Of a stretch of 64,000 nucleotides of DNA, positions 1-13,800 are shown one piece after another; within the stretch, counting starts at the first letter, position 1; every line of letters starts with the position of its first letter. This DNA comes from Owenia fusiformis (Eukaryota > Annelida > Polychaeta > Sabellida > Oweniidae). The translations under genes and the position numbers were made by a program. Under the pieces are notes generated by a model, which was given only the letters and a program-made list of their open reading frames with translations, made no database searches and was not told where the DNA came from. Where the stretch lies: the NCBI GenBank assembly GCA_903813345.2, contig CAIIXF020000001.1, positions 48,379,885-48,443,884 on the forward strand, written 5' to 3'.

Positions 1-1136
1 GAACATATATTGACATGGACTTCTACAGTAATCTGTTTAACTAAATATAGTTACTATATCATAATTTGACTATATGAATCTTTTCTGCATCTTAGAATAT
101 ATACAGTACATGTACATGTATTTTATTAAACAGGTGATATTAAGATATGTTGAACTGTGACAACTGAAACTTTGTGAATCAAGACAATATTAAGTAGACT
201 GTGATCTGTTGATACAGGAAACGGTGTGATTAACACACATTCTTTGAAGTAGACTGTGATATAGGAAACGGTGTGATTAACACACATTCTTTGTTGATAT
301 TGAATCTACTGGAAAACAAATGTTAGGGATGACATCCAATTGTCAGCAAAGAAGATGTCGGTTTCATATGTTCTGGGCCAATATAAAGATGGCAGCACCA
401 ACAGAATCTAGTATTAAAAATGATTTCTATCGCCCTTAGACTATGGTTGATTTGACTTTATCCCTTGAATGATTAGAAAATCAGCATTCATCACTAACAA
501 AATTAAATTGACCAAGGCTATATATTTTTTTTGAATGTAGATAAACAATTTGATCTCAAATATTTATATATGTAAATGACAAGGCTGACCTTTGTGTTAA
601 ATACATTTTTCTATAACACTTAAGAGAAGAGGTCATTCAAAATACAGTAAAACCTGCCCTAACATAGAGTTACCCTTTGAAAGGTGTTTGCAGGTTTTAT
701 TGTACAGAAATTAGTGCCTAAGATGGAGGTCCTATATGATACATATGCCCTTTGATGTATGCCCTTGGATTGTAAATAAATGCTACAATATCTCAACTAA
801 CAAATGATAAAAATAGTGTGATATAATATAGATAGTGCCATATTACATGTTTTACAGTAATTTATACAATATTTAACTATGTATTTTGTAAGCAATAGAA
901 GTATGCTGTAAATAAATGGTATGTGCCTGAATTATATTTTATGTCTAATTTTTAATCAATGTGGCAGCAAAAATATGAGTGTGGAATTTTGAGAGCAATT
1001 GATTGATAAACATACCGATGTGTTCCTCAAAATCGCTTTTAATAGGCTATATGAAATACAATTTGAGATATCTGATCAATTAAATATTGAAGATCTTTAA
1101 GATGCATATATGGTCAATTCTATAAATGAAAAAGTT
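1..1136. other. AT-rich stretch with no recognised gene
   Basis: No convincing coding exon is visible. AATAAA-type signals near 774-780 and 909-914 on the + strand would fit the 3' untranslated region of a gene lying to the left of the window, but nothing proves it. It holds the short duplication listed at 194-294. Confidence 0.4.
194..294. repeat. Two-copy direct repeat of about 50 bp
   Basis: A unit beginning GTAGACTGTGAT and ending ACACACATTCTTTG occurs at 194-248 and again at 249-294. The first copy has about 9 extra bases (CTGTTGATA) after the opening segment. This is a local tandem duplication with one small indel. Confidence 0.8.
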
Positions 1137-2068
1137 GGGGTCCGCGCATCATACCGAAACCCATTATACCGACGCGCATTATACCGAAACCAACAATACC
1201 GACGCGCATTATACCGAAACCCATTATACCAACGCGCATCATACCGAAACCCATTACGTGCATTATACCGAAACCCATTACACCGACGCGCATACCAAAT
1301 GGCGTTATGCCGACGCACATTGTAAAGTTTTCCTGTGTATAACTATCTGCGTGTAAACTTAAGAATCAACCGTTACGCATTGAACTTTATTAATAGATGA
1401 CGAAACATTTTTTGCTGATATAATTACATATGATATGAACGGGGATTTGAAATAGCGAGCCACGTGTACATCAAACCATTGGAAATCTTATTTAGTGTTC
1501 TTTAATCTCATTTATAACAAAATCGAATCAAATGTTCAGGAACTGGGAAATGAAGTGTTACGCACAGAACTTTAATAATAAATCACGAAATATCTTCGCA
1601 AGCTATCAACATTAAGCTTACGTACTATTGAAATTCATTGTATTCTTAAATCGATTTTGATCCAAACTAAGCTTAAAAAATAAATAAGTGACATATTTTT
1701 GCAGACTTACAACTTGCACATGAAGGTTTGACTTGGGCTGTGATTTTAGGCTGTTTGTAGTATTGAGTTTCCCTTCCTTGATGAAGCTTATACTAGATTA
1801 GTATTCTGTTGCTATTTCTTACCTGGTCTTCCTGATTAAACGTGCATGATTTTCAAATATACTTATCATACTCTTCTACTGTTATCATACATCTTCCATT
1901 ACAAGCCTTTTTACATCACAAAATCATGGTGTCGGACTGTCGGTATACAGCAATGGTGTTCGATACAACGCGCACGGATTCAGTCGGTACAACGCCCCAT
2001 CGGTATACTGTATTGGTTTTCAGTACAATGCGCGTCGGTACAATGCGCGTCGGTATCATGGTGACCCA
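1137..2068. mobile_element. Non-autonomous hAT-like element with repeat-array termini
   Basis: The element is flanked on both sides by the exact 8-bp duplication AAAAAGTT (1129-1136 and 2069-2076). The ends are inverted: GGGGTC at the left and GACCCA at the right. Both termini are built from repeats of a GACGCGCATTATACCGA-type motif. The left array (about 1140-1320) has roughly six copies; the right array (about 1965-2058) has the inverse complement. An 8-bp target duplication plus subterminal motif arrays is typical of hAT elements. No transposase is encoded; short open frames over the array are artefacts of the repeat. Confidence 0.75.
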
Positions 2069-2351
2069 AAAAAGTTGATGTCTACTGACCATTATCAAAG
2101 AATAGGATTGTTTAAAGAGGGATGTTGCAATAGCAGAGCACAATCAAAGATCCCGTGGATTTATTTGTTGAGGTGTACCACATATCCACACATAGCTCGG
2201 CAAGGCGTGTCCGATTTCAGCCAATCATATTGTAAGTTGTCATGGCGACAATCCATGATACTGACTGACACAAACAGACGGTGACAAGTTGACCTTTGCA
2301 AAAAATATTTTGCATTTGTGAAAAGAATTTAAGCCCAAATGCAAATGTGGA

Positions 2352-3110
2352 ATGGCTATTCCTTTCAGGCATTGTTTCCTAAAATTAACACTCGATAATG
2401 GCGCATCTCGTAAATTTTGGAAAGTAACACTTTCAAGAAAAGGTCATTTACCTAAAAAACCAATGAGACTGGATACAATTGCCAAATACTTCTCTGATAC
2501 GCGTGCCAGGTCTATAATTGCATTTTCTCATGGAAGGAACCAAGCAAAAATTATAGAAATAATTCTTTGTTAAGGTGATTTCTTCAAATTCAAATACTGA
2601 ACCGCTTTTACGCACACGTGACCTTTTCTCCTTTTGCTCATTTCATTTATCCTAAAATTCAGTGAGCCTAAATACATTGCCTAATACTTCTTTAATACGT
2701 ATTGGATCTAAAATTGCAGTTTAAAGAAATCGAACAATCATCATAAAAATAATTATGTGTAAAGGTGATGTTCTTCAGATTATATAAACATCAAAATTGT
2801 ACTATAATTAATTTATTGAATGTTAAATATCCACATGCTTTTACGCACACATAACCTTTCCCTTTTTGTTCATTTTATCTATCTTAAAATCAGTGAACCT
2901 GAAGTCATTGCTAAATACTTTTTGATACGAGTCAGCTGCAGGTCTAAAATTGCATTTTATCTTGGAACAAACAGAGCAATCATTATGAAAATAATTCTGA
3001 GTAAAGGTGATGCTCGAAAGACAATATAGGTGTCAATTTGACTAATTCGGTTACTCAAAATGAAATATCATGTGGCACATGCTTTTACGCACACATGATA
3101 ATTTTCTGAA
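2352..3110. repeat. Degenerate tandem repeat, about 235-240 bp, three units
   Basis: The landmark GCTTTTACGCACAC recurs at about 2604, 2837 and 3081, and the intervening segments match each other imperfectly (for example TCTAAAATTGCA and AATAATTNTG landmarks). A diverged partial unit also covers 2370-2600. No protein is supported across the units. Its class is unknown. Confidence 0.6.
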
Positions 3111-3709
3111 TGACGCTACTTTTTGGATTCAACCATGCGTAAAACGTAATAAAATACACATTTCTACCGAATTTATTAAGGGATTTTATTGGAACTGACT
3201 GATATTTGGTGAAATATCGTATTTTCTTTAACTTTTAAGCGATTCAGACATTTAAAAAATGATGTTTTAGCCTAATCAATGTTAATTTCGCACGAATGTA
3301 GGCCGATGGTACAAAATGAGTGAAAGTCTCACGTGTTTGATTGCATTTTAGGCTACTCCCGTTTATGTGCATTTTTCTAAAATTAAAATTAGATAGTTGG
3401 AGAGACGAGATCAGTAAAATTCTATCCGTCACTTTCATTTTCAAATGTTTAGATTTTAATGGTCCTCATAAAGATGGTAGCCAACGGACCAGAAACAAGT
3501 AGTGCGATGACGTCATATATCGCTACACCACTTTGATATACTGATACAGTTTGGTAAACAACAATGTTTTTGTTCAATGTGCCGTCCTACTGGTAAGGAA
3601 TGAGTTAATCATATGATGTTTGAATGATTGTGCTGATTGCACAGGACAATCAGGTGGCAGTTGACAAATTCAAAACAAACAAGTATACCACAGGACAGTT
3701 GAAACAACA
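3111..3709. other. Spacer with nothing recognised
   Basis: AT-rich, non-coding, with no clear inverted or tandem repeat of note. Confidence 0.4.
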
Positions 3710-4517
3710 CGGGTTTGTAGAAAAAACCGGGTACCGGGTAGTATATCCTCCATGTTGGGTTCAAACTTGGTACACAACATATACGGATCATAATTAGAAA
3801 ACGTGTAAGATTTGTTTTGAATTTACAAAAATGTAATCTTCCTTCAAAATTGAGCTAGAAGCTTCAAATAAAAACCATTTTAAGGCTCTTTTCTTCCTCT
3901 ACCATCATGGTCATATTTTCATTGGTTATGGGGGGAGGGGGTTGGAATTGCGATCGCACAATCGCACCCCCTCCTGCATATCCAGCAATCGTAATGTTAA
4001 ATCGGACATCACCTTATCTCCTAACTGGTACTATTACGGAGATTTCGTGTCAACACTTTAGTCTACTAAATTAATGTTTAAAACTCATGTGAGCGTTAAT
4101 GCAGGGGCATTTCATACAGCCTATAAACACAGATATTGGCCAGATCGTTTTGTAGTAGGATCTCATAGGCTCAAAGAATAATATTTATTGAGCTACTGAT
4201 CCTACTATAAAAGAATCTGGCCGGGATCTATGCCTATAAACACCGCCCTTTCATCAAATGTGTTTTCTGGTTTCTTTAATTTCGCCAATTTCTTAAGAAA
4301 TTGATGGATAATTATCAAATTTTGGTCCTACTCTCTATTGATTTATATGGTGTCCTAATTACAATTATTTTCCTTATTATTAATACACAATCAGGGCCAC
4401 TAAGGGCCGGAAAGAAAGGGGACCATAATCCCCAGGGGACCATAATTTCTTTTACACCAAGTTTGAACCCAGCATGGAGGATTTGCTACCCAGTACCCGT
4501 TTTTTTCTACAAACCCG
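3710..4517. mobile_element. hAT-like MITE, family A copy 1
   Basis: The ends are CGGGTTTGTAGAAAAA and its inverse complement at the right (ending CAAACCCG). The flanks are AAACAACA (3702-3709) and AATCAACA (4518-4525), an 8-bp duplication with one mismatch. The terminal ~80 bp on each side (GGGTACCGGGTA, then CTCCATG and GGGTTCAAACTTGGTA) match the element at 8673-9706. It has no coding capacity and lies just upstream of the COX5B promoter. Confidence 0.75.
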
Positions 4518-4676
4518 AATCAACACTGTAGCCTGGAATAGAATGTGTAATGTTAGTTTGAAATGATAGTTGCGCAAACATCTTTGGCAAACATAATGGG
4601 ACATCCCAATCCAACTTAGTTTCTGAAACCCGTCCGACAAAATGACTGGTCCCGAGATAAATTTCCCATATAAATC

Positions 4677-4684
4677 TGACGTCA
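4677..4684 (+). promoter_or_regulatory. Consensus CRE (TGACGTCA) in the COX5B promoter
   Basis: A perfect palindromic cAMP-response element lies 33 bp upstream of the COX5B start codon. A YY1-like AAAATGGCGTCC overlaps the start codon itself (4714-4725), and an AT-rich ATATAAAT lies at 4668-4675. CREB/ATF and YY1 control of respiratory-chain genes is established in mammals; use of these sites here is inferred. Confidence 0.5.
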
Positions 4685-4716
4685 ATACTCAAATCGAGGT
4701 TACTTTACTTTCCAAA

Positions 4717-4834
4717 ATGGCGTCCATCATTTTTCGAAATGCTCGACTTGTTATCCAAAGAACCGCCCAAATAACATCAGTAAGATATTCAGGACATACT
4801 CCATCAGTCATTGACCCACAGGAGGGAAAAGTTG
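4717..4834 (+). CDS. COX5B: COX5B coding exon 1
   Basis: Starts at ATG 4717 and ends ...GGAAAAGTTG before donor GTAAGT at 4835. Encodes the targeting presequence (39 codons plus 1 nt). Confidence 0.9.
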
Positions 4835-7800
4835 GTAAGTTGACAATAAATTCTGGATTAGATTAAAGGTCAAACTCGAATTGTTTTCACTTAGAAATTT
4901 TACTGGAAAAATCTCAAGGTCGTGCATTTTTGCACGCACACAAGAGAGCATAAGAACCGTACAGTTTGGAACAAAAATAATGACAGATGGATTTGCTGAA
5001 GTGAGGATTTCCGTTGTTAAAAATAAGCGAATTTTCAAGAGGTCATACATTAGTGGATGACAGTATAAAAATGTTTGTTTGTAGGCTAGAGCCCATTTCA
5101 CTGTTTAACTGCGTCAGTAAAAGCTAAAATGAAGAAAGATCATATTCATAATTGATTTAAACGCAATTCTGCGCGTTTCCTGTCCTGTTGACTGTTGTGT
5201 CAGTCTGGGTCAAAATGTTACTACTCCTTGTTAACTGTTAAAAATAATAAGAACATAACTTCGACATATGAGTGTTACCTGATGAATGGGACCCTCACGT
5301 GCCTTCTAAATGGTAGTAAACGAACGCTAGTGTAACTACATCAGCTTATCTTTCCGTCCGATCAAGAATAAGTACAGTTATACAAGAAATGTAAACGAAG
5401 TGAAAATATTTCCAAAACTTTTCCGAAAGGCATGTCATTCCGGAAGTTATGATACGTTATGGTGTCACTACGGTAAATCATTGAAAAATATTGAAAAAAT
5501 CACAAAATTCAAGTTCTGGTGTGAGGTTCCATATCCATCCGCCAAAAGGTATGACCCGATACAGTGCGCGAAATAGACGTCCGACATCGGCCATTGGCCT
5601 GACAAAATTATAGATGGCTTGTTTTGATAAAAACACCCAGACATTTTGGCCTGCTGAACATTTGTGGCATTCGTTAGATTGCCCATGAATAGAACTTACA
5701 TATCAGTCCGGAAATCCTCCGAATTCCCTGCGTTTTCGGCTTATTTCATGACTTTTGTTGAAGATTGAAAAACATTTCAAAATATTTTTGTTTGGTACCG
5801 AAGCACAAGATATAACGTGACTTTCGATTGGCTGTTGTTGTTTGTTGAAATTACGGTGATTTTGATTGGCTATGAATGACTCATTTCTTAATTGTCGTTC
5901 GTAAATCGAGTGCATTATCAGTATGCCGGATGTAGGAAAGAAATTAAAAAATCTAGCCGGCATCTAAGTCGAAAAAGTCGGCAGTTTGGAAGTATTTTGG
6001 GACTTCGATATCACAAGGTAAACGAATTGGTGATAGTACACCATGCAGACTATGTGAAATGCCGATCACATTCGCGGCAGATGCTTTATATTTGATTTAA
6101 TTGACGTATTTCTGAATGTGATTTTGAAAAGTGAAACTGAAAGTGAAAGTGAAACTGTCATCATCAGACGATTGTATCATTTTTAGTGTTCTGTCTGTCC
6201 CGTCCCGTCCCGAAAGTACCGTATCCCGAGACCATTTGTACCGATCCAAACCGTACCGAATTTTTTTGACCGTGACACCAATAATATATACCTTGAATTT
6301 TAGTGGAGTCTGTGTACATAATATGTGTTTTTGAATACCTTGAAGCTTCTGATTTCTGAGCAATTCTAAACCGACCAAAATCAGTACAATTTAGTTTGAT
6401 CAATATGTACATGTTCCTCATGTTTTTGCAAGGTGAATCTAGGGGGGGGGGGATCAACACACTCAGGCTGTTGGTTAAGTCATCAAGTACAGTATAGTGA
6501 ATGATACATGACATGCAATATGCAAATAGTTTTATCTTTGTTAATATTGTACTAAACTAAATCTCAATTTAGAGTGGTTGTGGAGAAATATGGTAAGTGA
6601 AATTTTTGGCCAGAGAAGGAAGAAACAGCCTGCCAAAAATTGGCCTGAGAAAAAATGATATGGCTTGTTAAAATCTGGCAGGCCTGCCAAAATGTCTAGG
6701 TTAAAAAAATCCTTATTTCATGCACTGCGATATAGTCCATTTAAAAATTTGTGGTTTTGTTCTAAATAACGCCATAGGTGGCTTCTAGGGTACCTAGTAT
6801 GCCTCTATTTGGTATCAAAATAAAGAGGAGGAGTTCAACTTTCATTTGAATTACGAAAATAGCGATGCAGGTCAAAATAGTTCCGGCGTGAGCATGTTTA
6901 CTACGCGTTTGCCCATCATCTCAGAATTGAGGAAATGGTAGCAAACGCGAGTTACAATAAATGGACGCTGATAATGATATCTCAAAAAGAATTAGCCCAT
7001 ACAATGACTATATTTTTGCAATCCCCTATACATAACCTTCATCTTGACACTATATTAACATAGGGTTTGTGTCTCGATTTTTAAATATCGCTACGCCAAC
7101 ATAGGGACTCATTTTTAGGTAAAAGCCCTGCTTCCCCGATGAAAATTAACGAATAAAGTAGTTCCTGTTTAGGGGACCATATTCTTGAGATTTTTTTGCT
7201 AAAAAGGGCACATTTAGAAAGTACTTGGCCTCAGCTTTACATACATACCTCAAATGGCCACAGTACATACACTTACACCTACTATACACACCACTGAAGT
7301 TGGCATTGCTTCGTTTTTAAAGTATTAATAAAAAACACTTCCTACCCGGAAGTGATATTTACCGTAATAACACCTTATATTACCGAACATGGGTTTAAAT
7401 GGAATGTTTTTTTGATGGCATTATTACACCAAAAGTAGTGCGAAAATGGCCTTTTCACGGGTTGGCATAAAGTTTTGATGAAATTTAAAGAAACAGTTCC
7501 TCCTTCACGTATATTATCTCATGGAAATGGGCATACCAGCGCAAAGATCTTTGTTCCGTGGTGAAGAAAAGCTATCAAACATTGTCTGAAGAGCAGATTT
7601 ATCTCCGTAATTCAACTTTTAGCATGGCGACCTTGACTTGACCTTGAAAAAAATATAGCCATTTGGGCGATAATAGGTGATTCAAAAGTAAAAAATAGTG
7701 CTTTTTCGAAGTTTTACTTTTACCATGTCAACTTGATTTTTCAAGGACATCCGATTGATAGTTGTTGGGCCAAGTTTGATGGAAAATGGGCCTTGTTTGA

Positions 7801-10800
7801 TATGCTGGCAGTGAGGTTGATTGTGGCAAGTAGTAAAACGGCAAACAATGGTGGAGTCATACCCGATGCTTGGATGTTCGCATTTTATTTAGCTCTCGTA
7901 AAATGAACGAACAAAAGTTCCATTTTCACGCATGTTCGGTAATATAACGTATCATAACTTCCGGAATGACATGCCTTTCGGAAAAGTTTTGGAAATATTT
8001 TTACTTCGTTTACATTTCTTGTATAACTGTATTTATTGTTGATCGGACGGAAAGATAAGCTGATGTAGTTACACTAGCGTTCGTTTACTACCATTTAGAA
8101 GGCACGTGAGGGTCCCATTCATCAGGTAACACTCATATTCCGAAGTTATGTTCTTATTATTTTTAACAGTTAACAAGGAGTATAGTATTAATAACGAGTA
8201 ACCCTTCTAATAAAGGCAATTAAATCAAGATTCGAAAACTCCCGAAAGTAACACTATCAGAGCTGTCAAGTGTCCCGCGAATGGCGGGATTATCCCGCGA
8301 ATTTGATCAAAATTAGGCTAATTCGCGTGTCCCGCAATGTCCCGCGAAGTCCCGCAAATGTGGTTTTGACCTCCGCGAATTTCTCCGAAATTGTTGCAAT
8401 CCCCTATATTGTGATTATCTTATCTTATATAAGAAGCCAAGTTTTTGCACTTTTGAGGAGTAAAGTTTACCTAATTTTAAGTACCTAGCATGCTGTTGTT
8501 TGGTATCAAAATAAAGAGGAAGGGTTCAACTTTCATTTTAATTACGAAAATAGGAATGTAGGTCAAAAATAGTTCTAACGTTGGCCTTTTTACTATCCGT
8601 GTGGCCTTCATCTCAGAACTGAGCAAATGTTAGCAAACGCGAGTTACAATAAATGGACGCTGATATCTAGAAAGGGTTTGTAGAAAAACCGGGTACCGGG
8701 TAGTAAATCCTCCATGCTGGGTTCAAACTTGGTACCCGGTACCCGGTCAAAAAACGGGTACCCAAAAAACGAAAAATACGAATATATAACATAATTACAT
8801 GTAGATTATGAGAAAACGTGTAAGATTTGTTTTGAATTCACAAAAATGTATGTATCCTTCAAAATTGAGCTAGAAGCTTCAAATAAAAAGCATATTTCAG
8901 GCTCTTTTCTTCCTCTATCGTCATGGCCATATTTTCATTGGTTATGGGGGGGGGTGTGCTATCTCACCATCGCACCATCTCCTGGCTACGCCTATGACAT
9001 TGTAAGGCATAACAATTTACAATTCAGTGGACATTTTGTCGAAAATTGGGATAACTTAAATTATGATTAATAATCAAAATCATGTAAATTTACACACGTC
9101 ACCTCCCTGCTAAAGCAACGATAGCTATTTACAGATTTAAATCATAATCAAAACAATTCACGTACCAACAAACGAACTATTGAAAATAGAGTAAGATTGA
9201 TTTGTCTTGTTTTTCAAATTGTCTTACAATGTCATTGGCGTAGCCAGGAGGGGGTGCGATCGCATCCCCCCCCCTTCATTACCAATGGAAACTGAGGCTC
9301 AGGTATACAATCATTAATAAAAAATCAGTAGTATTCTTATTCAATGTAAGTAATATAGTCTATTTATATACATGTATACACCACGCATTACCAACTCAGT
9401 ACACTAGGGGACTTTTTAAACATTTTTAACGTATTCCTGGGCCTCAGAATGGAAATATGACCATGATGATAGAGGACGAAAAGAACCTTAAAATGCTTTT
9501 TATTTGAAGCTTCTAGCTCAATTTTGAAGGAAGTTACATACATTTTTGTAAATTCAAAACAAATCTTACACGTTTTCTAATGATCTAATTATGTTGTATA
9601 TTCGTATATTTCGTTTTTTGGGTACCCGGTTTTTTCGACCGGGTACCAAGTTTGAACCCAGCATGGAGGATTTACTACCCGGTACCCGTTTTTTTCTACA
9701 AACCCTATCTAGAAAAGTAAACCCATTCCCTATAATTTGATGTAGATTAATCGAACCCCTATATCATTGGCTTTCAATTACCCAAATGCGAGTAAGTAGT
9801 TACCAGTTTCACCACCAGGTGGCTGATTCGGGTCAATTAACATGGCAGGTATATAAGAAAGTTCCCTTGAACTTGAATATTATCAATTTAAGTGGCTCAT
9901 TTGTCATATAACCCTTATGTGTCTGATACTTATACTAATGAAAATATGTCCAGTAAAGCAAAATATTATCCGTCCCCTAAAAGAAAAGATATTTCATTTT
10001 TTGTGATTTTATAGCATGGGGTCTATGGGGAATCTCCCCGAGCTAGAAGTCACATTTTCAAAGAAAATTAATTTTTCAAAGTTGATAAACACTTTTTAAA
10101 ACCACATTTCTAGATGTAGTTTTACATGTAGATTTAAAATATGATATTACTTTGACTGAATTTTGAATTTTTAATGACGTAAATCAAGATTATTTCTACT
10201 CGCATCTGGGTTATTGAAAGAAAATGCCTACAGTATATGAATAGGTACATTTTAATATATAACATTATGGGGGTAAGCGTTTCATAGTTGTTCACGACGC
10301 CAGAAATGCAAAGTATTGTTCCGAATTTTTGAATTTCGTGTTAGATTTCGGTACTCACACCTGAAGCATGGTTTTTGCTTTTGAAAAATTACAATAAAGT
10401 TTAATAATATTCCTATACGTATTTTGTGAAATTGTGTTGACGTTTATTTAAGTTACAATACAACGGCGCATTGTATTTGATTAATCAGTATTTGGAAGTT
10501 TGATTTAAGTACTTTTACACGCTTTTACATTAGTCCCAATCACGCAAATCCTTGAATGTCCCGGGACATCCTGCAAATTTAGGTGAATGTCCCGCGAAAT
10601 CCCGCAAATTTAGGGCACTTTGTCTAAAAAATCTGTCCCTCTATCAAGTTTTTGGCGTTAAACCTGTTAACTATCCCGCAATTAGGGTGTTTGTCCCTCG
10701 AATGGTCCCGCGAAATCCCGCGAATTTGAGAAAAAAAGTTGGCCTATTAGCGCAATCACGCAAATCCCTTAAATGTCCCGCGAAATCCCGCGAATTTAGT

Positions 10801-13800
10801 AGATGTCCCGCAAAATCCCGCGAATTTTGGGCACTGGGTCTAAAAAATCTGTCCCGCGAGAAAATCTTTAGGGGTTGACAGTACTGCACTATGTCCGATA
10901 ACATCGGATCTTTTAGGACAAAGTTTATGTGAAGATTTTGCTGTTCAAAAGTTCTATATTTTGACACTTAATATATTATACATATGACATACATTTACCG
11001 GCCCAAGTATGTCTTATGTATGGCTCATTATCAATTAAAGCGAGTATGAATGAGAAAAACAAATCGAAAACCATTATACATTTAACTTATTTCTTAATTT
11101 GGCCATAACAAATATATTTCAGCTATAATTCTAGGCCAATTCCGCCTGCTAGAACATCTTAGTAACGATTCCAACCATCCAAGGGAATTGATAGAGGTCC
11201 AATATTACCTTTATTGTCCATTTTCCTATGAGATGTAGTTAACCAAAGATTCGATAGTCGGTATATGCGTGTCTTGCTCGGCCGTAGGTTGTATATACAC
11301 GGGTACACTTTCTCCTCGTGAAAAATGTTCCCAACACACAAATCCATTTTCACTGGTACTCACCTGGTACTCACCTAGTCTTCTGAATGTAAGAATTTGG
11401 GAACGTGAACCAAAAAGTCACGATATACGGTAAGGTATTGATCTGTGGTAATACCATTACCAGATTTCACTACCGTTTGGAACACTACTTGGTTGGCCAT
11501 CAGAGAAATCGTAATTTTACTGAGTGGCTTCACAAAATAATAAAAATGCTGTACGCCTCTTTAAGGGATATGTATCTACAGTCGGAGACATTAATAAACC
11601 TCAACCATCATCACTATTTATAGTGAAATAAGATTTCTCCGATTTCCACCATTTTCCTGTAGACTAGGCTGCCATCTATATGTAAGCTTATTGAGACCAC
11701 ATAAAAACGGGACAACTTCTATTTTAAATGAAACCTTCAATATCTCAAGAAGACAATCCCTTACCATTTCAATTCATGAAATATTAACATGACAGTTTTT
11801 AGAATATTACTTAAATTTATTGAACCCCAGTTAGAAATTTTACAATACTTTGTGGTGACTCCAAAATCAAGGAAAAATAAATTTTCTGAAGATTTTATGT
11901 CTTGTCCTTGAGTATATTTAGACACCAAGAAGAGGTAATCTGGCAGAGGTCCGTGAGCTGAATCTAAAAAAAGGTTGACAAGCCCGATGAAGTTTTTTCA
12001 AAAACTCATTGCCGTCTTGGTACAGCGATATATTATATATTATATTATACCACTCTAAGTCCAATTACAGTTGTATAACATGGGTCTATAACAATGATAT
12101 ACAGTGGAGAGTGGTATATCGCCATCGTATACAACTCCTCCGTATACACTCCAGCGTATACCACTGTAGAAGTGCATTCTGGGAACTAATGAATAAAAAA
12201 ATTTTGAAAATTTTCATGATTTCCTAGAATCAAGTGACGTCATAAATGGTTCCAGCATGATTTGCTAGAATCAAGCCACGTCATAAATGGTTCGAGATCA
12301 ACATCAGTATTATTGAGTTGGCTATGGTATATTTTTATGGTTTTTATTATTAATTGTTATTATGATTGTGTTCGAATCAACTGTAATTGAACTTAGAGTG
12401 GCATAATAAGATTATATAATGGTTCATTCTGTATATCGTGCATTTTATACTCTCGTGAGAATATAATATATTCACTCGTTCGCTACGCTCACTTGTGAAT
12501 ATATCATATACTCACTCGAGTATAAACACGATGTGAGAAAGAACCATTATATAACCTCATATTATATGTCTCTGCTTGGTACCACCACGGGGGTTTGTAT
12601 GGAAGATTGATTCGGGCAGAGCCCTCGTATGTCTTCAAATTGTTATCTTGTACATCTGCCTATTATAAGTTGCTGAGCCAGTCAAGCTTGTCCTCATCAA
12701 GGATGATGTTCTATTTTTGGTTTTATCAGAGACATGGGCTTTCAAGAGTTGAAAGGCCATGCCAGAAAGGATGATGTTCTATATTTCAACATTTCCCCTG
12801 ACATCGTTGTTGATTCGTATTGACCAACATTAAAACATACTTGAACCATAATTCTTTCTACTCACTGTTTGATTGAGAACATGTCAGGTTATGAGTTGAT
12901 TTATGTTGTCCCATGCTGAGAACTTGAAATAGCTTGAACCGTTTTTTGCAAAGGCTTTATCTGATTATGCTATAGACAATTATTTAAGAAATAACTCACA
13001 CTATAAATATGCCTGTTTACTTCCAGCCACTGACAAGGTATCAATGGCTGACACTTTAGGGCAGTCTGTTGGGGCTGAACGTTATGAGCAGCTTATGAGA
13101 CTAGCAGGAAATGAGGTAATTAATATAAAATTGATATCTTCATTGGAAAAATGCATGTTGATCAACTTCCTCAGAAGCAACCCTCTTTGGTTGCTTGACA
13201 TTTCACAAATTCAAAAATGATCCGAATCTAAGTCTATTCAAAATGTTATTAATACTCATTAAAAATAGTCATAATAGATAACATAGAACTTTTTTTTTTA
13301 TCAGACAACTGTCCAATAACGTGGTATGGAAGAGATTGGAATGATATATTTTTGGTTGAATTTGATATGCATTGTGTTACATAGGTCAGCAATAGTTTGA
13401 GAAGTTAACAATCATGAAAATTGAAGTCTCTATACAACTTTGATCACCCTGTGAGGGTGAGGTCTGTATTGAACTGAAGCCATATTTTTTTGTTTGGGTT
13501 CTTTGCCATTTACAGTGAGCAGTAGTGTGAAGCAGTAGTGTGACTTCATGAACCTACTCTTTTCAGTTTATCAATGAAATTTAAATTGTGCTATTTCTTG
13601 ATACAATGCTGTAATGAATGCCTAGTATAGATCCACATGTGTACATGTAATGATAACACTAATCTTGTGGTTTCTGTTTGCTTTCCAGGATCCATTTGAG
13701 ATGAATGTGATGCAGATGGGAAAGGGAACAAAATCAGAACCTACAGCAATTCCATCTTTGTACGAGAAAAGGCTCGTAGGATGTATATGTGAAGAAGATG

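Larger units (their letters stand above)
8258..10886. mobile_element. Element with 6-bp target duplication, interrupted by two others
   Basis: The ends are short inverted repeats CAGAGCTGTCAA (8258-8269) and TTGACAGTACTG (10875-10886), flanked by the exact 6-bp duplication CACTAT (8252-8257 and 10887-10892). Both subterminal regions contain many copies of TCCCGCGAA-type motifs (8272-8360 and 10558-10860), likely transposase-binding arrays. It was later invaded by 8673-9706 and 9771-10220, so it is the oldest layer here. A 6-bp duplication excludes typical hAT and mariner; the superfamily is not assigned. Confidence 0.65.

Noticed and set aside
1097-1356. Open frames rich in NGFRYNAR and ETHYTDAH repeats
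   Set aside because: They follow a short tandem motif in the terminus of the element at 1137-2068 and occur in several frames at once.
6097-6514. Open frames of 93 and 116 codons on the - strand
   Set aside because: They lie in the interior of the 5224-8180 element, show no domain, and overlap each other in different frames.
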